From contig CP014761.1 of assembly GCA_001647635.1 (NCBI GenBank), positions 1,488,001-1,552,000 on the forward strand: a stretch of 64,000 nucleotides of DNA. The letters run 5' to 3'. Within the stretch, counting starts at the first letter, position 1. Each line of letters opens with the position of its first letter. Source of the DNA: Leifsonia xyli (GTDB lineage: Bacteria; Actinomycetota; Actinomycetes; Actinomycetales; Microbacteriaceae). The translations under genes and the position numbers were made by a program. The notes under the pieces were generated by a model that was given only the letters and a program-made list of their open reading frames with translations, ran no database searches and was not told where the DNA came from. Positions 51,036 to 59,640 of this stretch are shown here, one piece after another.

Positions 51036-52336
51036 GCGGCGAGGGGACGAGGGCGGATGCGCACGACCGCACGGCCGAGGCCCGGCGGGCGGTCGAGTCG
51101 GTGTGGCGCATCGAGTCGGGCCGGCTCATCGCCGGGCTGGCCCGCTCCACCGGCGACGTCGGACTCGCCGAGGAGCTGGCCCAGGATGCCCTGGTCGCGG
51201 CGCTGGAGCAGTGGCCGGAGTCCGGCATCCCGCGCAACCCCGGCGCCTGGCTGACGACGGTGGCGAAGCGCCGTGCGGTCGACGGCTGGCGCCGCCGGGA
51301 GCGCCTGGACGACCGCTACGCCGCCATCGCGCACGACCTGGAGCAGGAGCTCGGCCGCGACGACCCCGCCCGGGCAGCGCAGGAGCCGATCGGCGACGAC
51401 CTGCTGCGGCTCGTCTTCGTCGCGTGCCATCCCGTCCTCCCGCAGGCGTCGCGGGTCGCGCTGACGCTGCGGATGCTGGGCGGCCTTTCGATGGAGGAGA
51501 TCGCGCGCGCGTTCCTCGTCCCGCCGTCGACGATGGCCCAGCGGATCGTGCGCGCCAAGAAGACGCTGAGCGCGGCCGGGGTGCCGTTCGAGGTTCCCGA
51601 GCGGGCCGAGTTCGCCGAACGGCTGGCGTCGGTGCTGGAGGTCGTCTACCTGATCTTCAACGAGGGCTACTCGGCCACCGCGGGCGACGACTGGATGCGT
51701 CCCGACTTGTGCCGCGAGGCGCTGCGGCTGGGCCGCGTGCTCGCCGAGCTGACCCCGCGGGAGCCGGAGGTGCACGGTCTGGTGGCGCTGATGGAGCTGC
51801 AGGCGTCCCGGCTCGGCGCGCGCACGACGGAGGACGGGTCGCCCATCCTGCTGCAGGACCAGGACCGCACGCGCTGGGACCGCGTCCTCATCGGGCGGGG
51901 CCTGGCCGCGCTGGACCGGTCGGACACGCTCCGCGTGACCCGGCGACCGCCGGTGAGTCGCGGGCCGTACGCGCTGCAGGCGGCCATCGCGGCCTGCCAC
52001 GCGACGGCCGCGACGCCGGACGCGACCGACTGGGAGGAGATCGTCGCGCTCTACGGCGCGCTCGCCTCGCTGCGGCCGTCGGCCGTGGTCGAACTCAATC
52101 GCGCCGTCGCTCTGTCCATGGCCTACGGGCCGGAAGCCGGGCTGGAGGTGGTGGACCGTCTCGCCGTCGAGGGCGCCCTGTCGTCGTACCACCTGCTCCC
52201 GTCGGTGCGCGCCGATCTGCTGCTGCGGCTCGGGCGGCGTGAGGATGCGCGGCAGGAGTTCGAGCGCGCGGCCGCCATGACCGACAACGCCCGAGAACGG
52301 GACCTGCTGCTCGCGCGAGCCGCGGAATGCCTCTGA
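51032..52336 (+). CDS. ECF42-type RNA polymerase sigma factor
   Basis: A 434-residue sigma factor with a long C-terminal extension. Sigma region 2 (about residues 30-95, with LAEELAQDALVAALEQWP) and region 4 (about 130-185, with RVALTLRMLGGLSMEEIARAFL) are followed by about 240 residues of helical, TPR-like sequence (DUF6596 type), including NEGYSATAGDDW and the NRAVA region. This architecture plus the upstream YCII/DGPF gene defines ECF42. The extension probably regulates the sigma activity, since no anti-sigma gene is adjacent. Confidence 0.93.
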   Translation: MSGEGTRADAHDRTAEARRAVESVWRIESGRLIAGLARSTGDVGLAEELAQDALVAALEQWPESGIPRNPGAWLTTVAKRRAVDGWRRRERLDDRYAAIAHDLEQELGRDDPARAAQEPIGDDLLRLVFVACHPVLPQASRVALTLRMLGGLSMEEIARAFLVPPSTMAQRIVRAKKTLSAAGVPFEVPERAEFAERLASVLEVVYLIFNEGYSATAGDDWMRPDLCREALRLGRVLAELTPREPEVHGLVALMELQASRLGARTTEDGSPILLQDQDRTRWDRVLIGRGLAALDRSDTLRVTRRPPVSRGPYALQAAIAACHATAATPDATDWEEIVALYGALASLRPSAVVELNRAVALSMAYGPEAGLEVVDRLAVEGALSSYHLLPSVRADLLLRLGRREDARQEFERAAAMTDNARERDLLLARAAECL

Positions 52337-52386
52337 GTCGCGCATCCACCGATCCCATCCGCGGCTGAGGGAGCGACACTGGGAGC

Positions 52387-52941
52387 ATGCGTGTGCTGCT
52401 GAAGCTCCTGCTCGACTGCGACCCCGACGCCGCCTGGCGCGCCCTGCAGAGCCCGACCGCGTTCCGCGAGGTGGCGATGCCGTGGCTCGACTTCCGGTCG
52501 GAGGAGCCCGGCGGGTTCCCGACGCGGTGGGGCGCCGAGCACCGGGTGAAGGTGAAGGCGCTCGGGGCGTTCACCGTCGGGACGCAGGCCATCCGGCTCG
52601 ACACGCTGCGGTCGACCGATCCCCGGGAGAGCGGGACGCGCATCCTGCGCGACAGCGGCGGCGGGACCGGCGGCGCGCTCGCGGCGATCCCGCACCTCGA
52701 CCACCGGATGGCGATCGCGCCCGACCCCGCCGGTCCGGACGAGGAGGGACGGCTGCGGACGCTGTACCGCGACCAGCTGATCGTGAAAGCGGGCGCTCTC
52801 ACGCCGATCGCCTGGTACGCGATGTGGGCGTTCTGGCAGTGGCGCGGCGTGCGCCTCAAGCGGCTGGCCCCCACCTGGGCCTACGATCCGGAGGTACGCC
52901 CGGCGGACGAGCAGCCGGAGACGGGAGCGGTGGAGAGATGA
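52387..52941 (+). CDS. SRPBCC-like hypothetical protein
   Basis: A 184-residue protein starting MRVLLKLLLDCDPDAAWRALQSPTAF, which resembles the opening of SRPBCC/coenzyme-binding START-like domains. Strand-rich sequence follows, with a helix at the end (IAWYAMWAFWQWRGVRLKRL). There is no signal peptide. GACACT lies six bases before the ATG, consistent with a leaderless message. Its stop overlaps the start of the DUF1684 gene by four bases. Ligand unknown. Confidence 0.65.
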   Translation: MRVLLKLLLDCDPDAAWRALQSPTAFREVAMPWLDFRSEEPGGFPTRWGAEHRVKVKALGAFTVGTQAIRLDTLRSTDPRESGTRILRDSGGGTGGALAAIPHLDHRMAIAPDPAGPDEEGRLRTLYRDQLIVKAGALTPIAWYAMWAFWQWRGVRLKRLAPTWAYDPEVRPADEQPETGAVER

Positions 52942-53615
52942 CCAGCGTGGAGCAGCCCCCGAGGGATGCGGCGAGCGACACCCGTGCCGTGACGGCGGTG
53001 CAGACGGCCGACTGGCGGCGGCGCGTGTTCGCGCTGTACGCGTCCGTACGCCGCCTCGCCGCGCACGACCCGGCGGAGGCGCACGCCCATTGGATCTCGT
53101 GCCGCAACGACCTGTTCGCATCGCATCCCGCATCCCCGCTGCTGCCGGAGGACCGGGACCGGTTCACCGGGCTGCCCGTGGTGCCGTACGACCCGGAATG
53201 GCGGTTCGAGCTGCCCATCCAGCCGGCCGCGGAGCCGAAGCGGATGGACGTGGAGACCGGCACCGACGGCGTCGTGCCGTTCGAGCTGCTCGGCACGGTG
53301 CGCATACCGTTTGCCGGCACGCTCGATGTGTGGCGGCTGGCGTCCTACGGCGGCGGCCTGTTCGTGCCGGTCAAGGATTCGCTCGCCGGCCGCCCGGGCG
53401 GCACCTACGGCGGGGGACGCTACCTGATCGACACGATCAAGGGCGCCGACCTGGGGCTCGACGCGGGAGACGGTGAGGCGTCGCTCGTGCTCGACTTCAA
53501 CTTCGCCTACAACCCGTCGTGCGCGTACGACCCGGCGTGGGCGTGCCCGCTGGCGCAGGCGGGCAACACGCTGCCGGTCGAGATCCCGGTCGGCGAGCGC
53601 TACGCCGGCGCGTGA
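52938..53615 (+). CDS. DUF1684 domain protein
   Basis: A 225-residue DUF1684 protein. Conserved parts are WRRRVFALYASVRR, HWISCRNDLFASHPASPL (about residues 55-72), YDPEWRF, a FVPVKDSLAG-like stretch, TYGGGRYLID (about 162-171) and the closing DFNFAYNPSCAYDPAWACPLAQAGN (spaced as SCAYD and WACPL). These are the usual diagnostic residues of this family, whose function is unknown. ATGA overlap with the preceding gene couples the pair. Confidence 0.93.
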   Translation: MTSVEQPPRDAASDTRAVTAVQTADWRRRVFALYASVRRLAAHDPAEAHAHWISCRNDLFASHPASPLLPEDRDRFTGLPVVPYDPEWRFELPIQPAAEPKRMDVETGTDGVVPFELLGTVRIPFAGTLDVWRLASYGGGLFVPVKDSLAGRPGGTYGGGRYLIDTIKGADLGLDAGDGEASLVLDFNFAYNPSCAYDPAWACPLAQAGNTLPVEIPVGERYAGA

Positions 53616-53660
53616 GGGGCGCGTGAGGGGCGCATCGAATCCTCGCCCACCCCTCCCCCA

Positions 53661-53717
53661 TTCGTGTCGAATGGCGCTCATTCGTCACGAATGGCGCTCA
53701 TTCGTGACGAATGGCGG
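53661..53717. repeat. Three tandem 20-bp repeats with palindromic core
   Basis: The unit ATTCGTnnCGAATGGCGCTC begins at 53661, 53681 and 53701, with the third ending at about 53717. Copies two and three contain the perfect inverted repeat ATTCGTnACGAAT (6-bp arms, one-base spacer); copy one differs at one arm base. The period is exactly 20 bases. It lies between the convergent DUF1684 gene and the helicase gene, after a short duplication of GCGTGAGGGGC around 53612-53633. Confidence 0.85.
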
Positions 53718-53746
53718 GCCCGGGTGGGGTGGTTGGTTGCGCAGGG

Positions 53747-55972
53747 TCAGCGGGCGACGAGGGTGAGGCGCTGCGTCGGGCGCGTCATAGCGACGTAGAG
53801 AGAGGCGGCGCCGCGCGGCGACTCGGCGGCGAGCGCGTCGGGATCGGCCAGCACGACCGCGTCGAACTCCAGGCCCTTCGCCTCGTAGCCGGTCAGCACG
53901 GCGATCGGTCGCGTGAGGCCCGCGGCCCCGCGACCGGCGGCATCCCCGAAGCGCTCCGCGACCGCGGAGGCGACCACGGGCAGGTCGGCCGCGGTCGTGA
54001 TCACCGCGAGCGTCCCCTGGTCGTCGATGCCGCGGTCGTGGGCGACCGCATCCGCGACGGCGACGCCGAGCGCGTCCGGTGCGTCCGCATCCACGCGCCG
54101 GATCGGCCAGTCGCCCTCGCGCACCGCTCGCGTCGGCGTGATCGGGAGCCCGGCATCCGCGGCGATCCGCTCGGCCTCGCGCGTGATCTGGGCGGGCGTG
54201 CGGTAGTTGACCGTCAGCTCCTCGAGACGCCAGGCGTCCTTGAACACCGGGCCCAGCGCCTCCTGCCAACTCGTCGCCCCGGCGGCCGAGGCCACCTGCG
54301 CGATGTCGCCGACGATCGTGAACGACTTCATCGGACAGCGGCGCACCAGCACCCGCCACTGCATCGGCGACAGCTCCTGCGCCTCGTCGACGACCACGTG
54401 TCCGTACGTCCAGCTTCGGTCGGAGGCGGCGCGCTCGGCGGTGGTACCGCGGTCGACCTGCTCGGCGAACCCGTCGGCCAGCTGCTCAGCGCTGACCAGG
54501 CCCTGCACGCCCATGTTCCGGATGGCGGCCCGCGCGTTCTCGAGGTCCCGCTTGCGCTGGCGCTCCCGCTCGCGGTCGGCCGGGTCGGCGCGGCCGGGGA
54601 AGTCGCCCAGCAGTTCGGCGGCCTCGTCCAGGAGCGGCACATCCGACACCGTGAACGGCGCGGTCCGCTCCCGCATCAGCGCCTGCCGCTGCTGCGCCGA
54701 CCAGCGCGGCGTCAGCTCCGCGAGCCACGCGGGACGCGCGAAGAGGTCCTGCAGGAGCTTCTGCGGGGTCAGCGGGAGCCAGGCCGTGTTGAGAAGGACG
54801 CGAACGTCGTACGAGGTGCGCAGGTCCTCCCGCAGCACCTTCAGGTCGGCGTCGTCGATCGTGGAGCCGCCGGCCCGCAGCTGCGCGGCGAGCTGGTCGG
54901 TCAGCTCTGACAGCGCGGCCTTCACGAAGGTGACGCGCGCCACGTTGTGCGGCTTGCCGGTGCGCTGCGCCTTGGCGATGGCCCGGTGGATGAGGGCCGG
55001 ATCGACCACCAGGCGCTCGTTGTCGACGACGATCGTCTGCGCCTCCTCCGGCGCCTTCTGCCGCGACCTCACCGCGCGCTGCAGCAGGCGCGCCATCTGC
55101 GCCGACCCCTTCAGCGCCGCCGCCTCGGGCGCATCCTCGGCCGTCGCCTCCACCCCCGGGAACAGCTCGCCGAGGCTCGACATGACCACGCCGGTCTCGC
55201 CGAGGGACGGCAGCACCGCCTCGATGTAGCGGAGGAACGCGGTCGACGGACCGACGACGAGCACACCGGACGCGCTCAGCCGCTGGCGGTTCGCGTACAG
55301 CAGGTAGGCGGCGCGGTGCAGCGCGACGGCGGTCTTGCCCGTCCCCGGACCGCCTTGCACGACCAGCGCGCCGCGGAGATCGGAGCGGATGATGCGGTCC
55401 TGCTCGGCCTGGATGGTCGCCACGATGTCGTGCATCCGCCCGGTGCGCTGCGCGGTCAGGGCGGCGAGCAGGGCGCCCTCGCCCTGCACCCGCTCCCCCG
55501 CGCCGTCGCCGTCCAGGAGCGCCTCGTCGAAGACCTCGTCATCGATGCGGGTCACCTGGCGGCCGGACATCGTGAGGTGGCGGCGGGCGCGCACGCCCAT
55601 CCGCTCGCTCGCGGTCGCCTGGTAGAAGGCGCCGGCCTGCTGCGCACGCCAGTCGACCAGCAGCGAGCGCTGGTCGTCGTCGCGCAAGCCGATGCGGCCG
55701 ATGTACCGGTGGTCGGAGCCGTCGATGGGCTCCTCCAGCAGCAGGCGGCCGAACACGAGCCGCGCATCCACATCCCGGAGCTGGGTCAGCTGGTCCTCGT
55801 AGAGTCGCGCGAACGCGTCCCGCTCGCTGCGGGCCTGGTGGTTGCTGCCGACGCTGTCACGGCGCACGCGGGAGAGCCGCTCCTCGGTCTCGGCGCGCAG
55901 CTGATCCAGCCGCTCATACAGCCCCGAGACCACGGCGCGTTCGCGATCGAGCTCCGACTCCTGCACGCCCAT
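53747..55972 (-). CDS. helR: HelD/HelR-like superfamily 1 helicase (RNA polymerase-associated)
   Basis: A 741-residue UvrD-like helicase of the HelD class. A coiled-coil N-terminal arm (about residues 1-60, RERAVVSGLYERLDQLRAETE) is followed by the 1A domain with Walker A GGPGTGKTAV (about 206). An inserted, highly charged middle comes next, then Walker B VVDEAQELSP (about 525), and motif VI VAMTRPTQRL near the end. HelD proteins remove stalled RNA polymerase from DNA. The HelR branch can also confer rifampicin tolerance. Which branch this belongs to cannot be decided without alignment, so the symbol is tentative. Confidence 0.85.
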   Translation of the reverse strand: MGVQESELDRERAVVSGLYERLDQLRAETEERLSRVRRDSVGSNHQARSERDAFARLYEDQLTQLRDVDARLVFGRLLLEEPIDGSDHRYIGRIGLRDDDQRSLLVDWRAQQAGAFYQATASERMGVRARRHLTMSGRQVTRIDDEVFDEALLDGDGAGERVQGEGALLAALTAQRTGRMHDIVATIQAEQDRIIRSDLRGALVVQGGPGTGKTAVALHRAAYLLYANRQRLSASGVLVVGPSTAFLRYIEAVLPSLGETGVVMSSLGELFPGVEATAEDAPEAAALKGSAQMARLLQRAVRSRQKAPEEAQTIVVDNERLVVDPALIHRAIAKAQRTGKPHNVARVTFVKAALSELTDQLAAQLRAGGSTIDDADLKVLREDLRTSYDVRVLLNTAWLPLTPQKLLQDLFARPAWLAELTPRWSAQQRQALMRERTAPFTVSDVPLLDEAAELLGDFPGRADPADRERERQRKRDLENARAAIRNMGVQGLVSAEQLADGFAEQVDRGTTAERAASDRSWTYGHVVVDEAQELSPMQWRVLVRRCPMKSFTIVGDIAQVASAAGATSWQEALGPVFKDAWRLEELTVNYRTPAQITREAERIAADAGLPITPTRAVREGDWPIRRVDADAPDALGVAVADAVAHDRGIDDQGTLAVITTAADLPVVASAVAERFGDAAGRGAAGLTRPIAVLTGYEAKGLEFDAVVLADPDALAAESPRGAASLYVAMTRPTQRLTLVAR

Positions 55973-55997
55973 GGCCGCCCTTCGTTTCCGGGCCGAC

Positions 55998-56003
55998 AGT
56001 CTA
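55998..56003 (-). promoter_or_regulatory. Probable -10 element of the HelD/HelR-like gene
   Basis: TAGACT on the minus strand (complement of 55998-56003) is a good actinobacterial -10. Transcription would start near 55990, 18 bases before the ATG at 55972, which has an AGGG-type ribosome binding site. No strong -35 is seen. Confidence 0.45.
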
Positions 56004-56052
56004 CGACCTCCGGATGGGTGGACGCTCCCAGCAGTCGTACGGCCGCATGCCC

Positions 56053-56058
56053 TAGACT
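56053..56058 (+). promoter_or_regulatory. Probable -10 element of the DEAD-box gene
   Basis: TAGACT on the plus strand precedes a leader of about 170 bases before the ATG at 56235. The -35 region is weak. A long leader is typical of cold-inducible RNA helicase genes, but no cold-shock element was identified here. Confidence 0.45.
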
Positions 56059-56234
56059 GATTGCTTGCGGGCCGATCGTCGCCCGCTGCGTCGTAGAACG
56101 CTTCGCGTTGCGCAGGGCCACTTGCCCCGCACGCTTCTCTTCATACGGCGAACGATCGCGCTGTTCGGCGCGCTCGCCACCCCGACCCGCCGCGGCACGA
56201 CGCCGCGCCGGGCCCCTGCCGGAAAGGCACCCCC

Positions 56235-57800
56235 ATGACTTCAACGACTTTCGCCGAGCTGGGCGTCCCCGCCCCGCTCGTCGCCGCCCTCGCGGCCGAC
56301 GGCAAGACCACGGCGTTCCCCATCCAGGCGGACACGCTCCCTGACGCCCTCGCGGGCAAGGACGTGCTCGGCCGCGGCAAGACCGGCTCGGGCAAGACCA
56401 TCGCCTTCGCCCTACCGCTCGTCTCCCGCCTCGGGACCGTCCTCGCCGGCGGTCGCCGCCGCCCTGGACACCCGCTGGCCCTCGTGCTCGCCCCGACCCG
56501 CGAGCTCGCGACGCAGATCGCCGCGACGTTCCGCCCGCTGGCCGACGCCTACTCGCTGCGCGTCTCGACCGTCTTCGGCGGCGTCTCGCAGAACAAGCAG
56601 GTCGCCGAGCTGAAGGCCGGCGTCGACATCCTCGTCGCGTGCCCCGGCCGCCTCGAGGACCTCATGAAGCAGGGCTTCGTCTCCCTGGACGCGGTCGAGA
56701 TCACCGTGCTCGACGAGGCCGACCACATGGCCGACCTGGGCTTCCTGCCCGTCGTCACCCGCATCCTCTCCGCCACGCCCGCCGACGGGCAGCGCCTGCT
56801 GTTCTCGGCGACGCTCGACAACGGCGTGGACAAGATCGTCAACCGCTTCCTGCACTCCCCGGTGCTGCACTCGGTCGACGACGAGACCAGCCCGGTCGAG
56901 GCGATGACGCACCACGTGCTGCAGGTGGACACCCCCGACGAGAAGAAGGCGCTGGTCGAGGCGCTCGCGTCGGGCACCAGCCGCCGCATCCTGTTCACCC
57001 GGACCAAGCACCAGGCGAAGAAGCTCGCCAAGCAGCTGACCGCGTCCGGCATCCCGGCCGTGGACCTGCACGGCAACCTCGCGCAGAACGCCCGCGACCG
57101 CAACCTGGCGGCGTTCGGCGACGGCAGCGTCAAGGTACTGGTGGCGACGGATGTGGCCGCGCGCGGCGTGCACGTCGACAACGTCGAGCTCGTGGTCCAC
57201 GTCGACCCGCCGGCGGAGCACAAGGCGTACCTGCACCGCTCCGGACGCACGGCTCGCGCGGGCAGCGCGGGCGACGTGGTGACCGTGATGCTGTCCGCGC
57301 AGGCGGACGACGTGCGCACGCTGCTGCGCAAGGCGGCGATCTCCGCGGCCCCGCAGCGCGTGACGGCGACCTCGCCGGTCGTGACGGAGCTCGTGGGCGA
57401 CGTCGCCGCAAAGGTGGCGCCGGCGCCGGTCCAGCGGACCGCGGGCGGCGGCGGGACGTCGCAGGGCGCGAACGCGCAACGGAAGCGGGCGCGGCGCGCC
57501 GGCGGCGCAGGCAACGGCGGCGCGGGCCGCGGGAACGGCGGCTCCGGCGCGGGTGGCGGCTCCGGCCGCGCGAACGGCTCGACGGCCGGCTCCGGGACGG
57601 GCAACGGCGGCTCGCGTCGCCGCGGCCAGCGTCCGGCGCAGCAGACCTCCGCCGCGCACGGCGGCGGTCAGCACCGCGGCGCCCAAGCCGGCTCCGGCTC
57701 GCGCGACGGCGGCCGCTCCGGCGGCGGCGCGCGCCCGACGGCCGCTCGCGCCGACGCCTCGACGGGTCGCGGCCGCGGCTCCCGTCGCGCGCAGGGCTGA
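56235..57800 (+). CDS. DEAD-box ATP-dependent RNA helicase
   Basis: A 521-residue RNA helicase. The Q-motif is near residue 30, Walker A GKTGSGKT at 48-55, PTRELA near 85, DEAD near 159 and the SAT motif near 190. The C-terminal domain contains LVATDVAARGVHVD and HRSGRTARAG. From about residue 395 a tail of about 125 residues is dominated by Gly, Arg and Ala, with RGxG- and GGS-like repeats that could bind RNA. The ATG at 56235 has GGAAAGG upstream. It is divergent from the HelD/HelR-like gene and is followed by a long hairpin. Confidence 0.95.
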   Translation: MTSTTFAELGVPAPLVAALAADGKTTAFPIQADTLPDALAGKDVLGRGKTGSGKTIAFALPLVSRLGTVLAGGRRRPGHPLALVLAPTRELATQIAATFRPLADAYSLRVSTVFGGVSQNKQVAELKAGVDILVACPGRLEDLMKQGFVSLDAVEITVLDEADHMADLGFLPVVTRILSATPADGQRLLFSATLDNGVDKIVNRFLHSPVLHSVDDETSPVEAMTHHVLQVDTPDEKKALVEALASGTSRRILFTRTKHQAKKLAKQLTASGIPAVDLHGNLAQNARDRNLAAFGDGSVKVLVATDVAARGVHVDNVELVVHVDPPAEHKAYLHRSGRTARAGSAGDVVTVMLSAQADDVRTLLRKAAISAAPQRVTATSPVVTELVGDVAAKVAPAPVQRTAGGGGTSQGANAQRKRARRAGGAGNGGAGRGNGGSGAGGGSGRANGSTAGSGTGNGGSRRRGQRPAQQTSAAHGGGQHRGAQAGSGSRDGGRSGGGARPTAARADASTGRGRGSRRAQG

Positions 57801-57814
57801 TCCCTCCAACCACT

Positions 57815-57862
57815 ACACGAAGAGTGCACGCCCGGACCTGGTCCGGCGTGCACTCTTCGTGT
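57815..57862. terminator. Bidirectional terminator between convergent genes
   Basis: ACACGAAGAGTGCACGCC on the left and its complement on the right, with GGACC pairing at the centre, make a stem of about 23 bp with one bulged C and a small loop. It lies 15 bases after the DEAD-box stop and 19 bases before the stop of the converging membrane gene. It can act in both directions. Confidence 0.75.
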
Positions 57863-57880
57863 ATTCGGGGGGGTGGGGCG

Positions 57881-59461
57881 TCAGGTCGAGGTCGCGGTCT
57901 CGGTCGCGGCCAGGTCGGGATCGAAGTCGCGACGGCTTGCGATTCCGGCGTCCGCGATGCCCTCCCCGCTGACGACGGGCGTGCGGTCGTCCCGGGGCGG
58001 CTGCAAGAACGAGGCGATCACGAACGGCACGGCCAAGGCACTCGCCAGGATGGCGAAGACCAGGTGCTTCGTGTTCTCGATCGCCTCGCCGAAGGCTGCC
58101 GTGAAGAACTGGACGAATGTCACGCCTACCATCAAGAGGGCGGCGACGGCGTACGCGCGTGCTGAGGACCCCGGACTACCGCGGCGCCAGGCGATCCCAG
58201 CAGCGACGGCGACGATGAGACCGGCACCCACGAACTCGAGCAGCCCTCCCGCGGACCTACCCACGGCTGCCATCAGGGAGAACGCCGGTTCCTGCGCAGG
58301 ACCGTTACCGGGCTGGTTGGCGCCCAGGTAGCGCGGCTGGGCGACAAAGAAGTCGTTTGACGCTGTTTCGATAAGCGGCCAGATCCGGTCCGGATGATGG
58401 GCTAAGAATGCGAGGACGGTCCCGTAGGTCATCTTGTCCGCGTACATGTTCCACGCCGGCGCGAACATGATGGAATTCTCGTCACCGGCCGTCTTGCCCG
58501 CATACTTGTCGAGTTCGCGCGGGAATCCCATTTCGACCAGATCGTCGCCGGGCGTCTGGCTGTGACCGAGGATACCGACCGAGATGAGCTCCCAGGGGTT
58601 GATCTGCTGGAATTTCTTGGGGTTGTTCGCGAGCATCCAGGAGCCGACGATGGCGAAGACCGCGATGAGCGCGGCCCCGACGATGCGGGTCACGAATATC
58701 CGCAGGACTTGGCGAAGACGGATCCTGGACACCCTCCGACCCGACCGCCATCCGATGGGCACCAGCAAAAGCATGACGGCCAACGGGATGAGTATGGTGA
58801 CCGCCTGCACCTTGGACGTCAGCGTGAGGAGCCCTCCCGCCGCGACCATCACGACGCCCACCGGCTGTCGAATTCCGGAGGCAGCGTAGAACGCGGCTCC
58901 TACGGCTAGCAACGCAATGCCGACAAGTCCCACATACTCGCCCATCGGTCCGGCCGCATAGGCGGCGAAGATCGGGTCGCTCAGGATGGTCACCAGACCG
59001 GCGCAGGCGATCGACCGCGCGAGCAGCGATGCCCGCCGCGGCGCGACGGCCAAGAGTCCGGCAATGACTCCGATGAGGATGGCGTTGGCAAGGACCAACC
59101 AGCTGAAGTCGAGCGTTCCAGGACGTCCAGAAACCGTGGACGAAAACCACTCGAGTGCCTTCAGGAGGGGGACCTGCGATGTCGGATACGAGGTGCAGTC
59201 CCGCTGCTGAGGTATGCCCGTGTGGTGCCACTGAAGCAGAGCGAACGACCAGTATCGCGGTGCGTTCGCGAGGTCCGGCTGGATCTGGTCGGAGCCGAGC
59301 TGACAGAGGTACCGGTCGCCGTCGGGGTGAGGGGCCTGGCCCAGAACCGCCGGGAAGGTCGCGCGGCCTAGAGCAGCGAGTGCCGCGAGGACGGTGACAG
59401 CGAACGTGAGAACAGCCACTGACAAACGCGACGGGGTACCGAGAAAGACGGATTTGAACAT
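57881..59461 (-). CDS. Polytopic membrane protein, possibly a glycan-related transferase
   Basis: A 526-residue protein with about ten to twelve hydrophobic segments. A large loop near the start contains DGDRYLCQLGSDQIQP and WHHTGIPQQRDC-like sequence, and a second loop around residues 290-350 contains GHSQTPGDDLVEMGFPRELDKYAGK. The pattern recalls multi-span glycan biosynthesis proteins such as the WsfD group, but only weakly. The GC content looks lower than that of its neighbours, which may mark transfer. It is isolated between a terminator and the TetR gene. Function not established. Confidence 0.6.
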   Translation of the reverse strand: MFKSVFLGTPSRLSVAVLTFAVTVLAALAALGRATFPAVLGQAPHPDGDRYLCQLGSDQIQPDLANAPRYWSFALLQWHHTGIPQQRDCTSYPTSQVPLLKALEWFSSTVSGRPGTLDFSWLVLANAILIGVIAGLLAVAPRRASLLARSIACAGLVTILSDPIFAAYAAGPMGEYVGLVGIALLAVGAAFYAASGIRQPVGVVMVAAGGLLTLTSKVQAVTILIPLAVMLLLVPIGWRSGRRVSRIRLRQVLRIFVTRIVGAALIAVFAIVGSWMLANNPKKFQQINPWELISVGILGHSQTPGDDLVEMGFPRELDKYAGKTAGDENSIMFAPAWNMYADKMTYGTVLAFLAHHPDRIWPLIETASNDFFVAQPRYLGANQPGNGPAQEPAFSLMAAVGRSAGGLLEFVGAGLIVAVAAGIAWRRGSPGSSARAYAVAALLMVGVTFVQFFTAAFGEAIENTKHLVFAILASALAVPFVIASFLQPPRDDRTPVVSGEGIADAGIASRRDFDPDLAATETATST

Positions 59462-59640
59462 GAGATTACCTGCCTGGACGCCACCAAGCAGGGCCTCTCC
59501 GCTGCCAGTGGACGATATCGTCTACTGAAGAAGACGAAGGCGGCTCGCAATCATGACGAGCAGCTAGAGGTAACGAATGCTATTCCGCGACGCCGGCGGA
59601 ACCGCGGTTCGAGGGCAGGAGCACCCGCGACAGCCGCGGC
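59462..59640. other. AT-richer spacer upstream of the membrane protein
   Basis: These 179 bases hold no gene. They follow the TetR stop in transcription order and contain an AT-richer patch (around 59500-59580) that could carry the promoter of the gene at 59461, though no clear -10/-35 pair was identified. Confidence 0.35.

Noticed and set aside
53612..53633. An 11-bp duplication GCGTGAGGGGC at the end of the DUF1684 gene
   Set aside because: A simple local slippage duplication spanning the stop codon; it shows no sign of being a functional site.
56041..56062. A possible rifamycin-associated element upstream of the HelD/HelR-like gene
   Set aside because: Only the first part (a GGGCaTGCGGC-like string on the minus strand) resembles the known inverted repeat; the second arm is absent.
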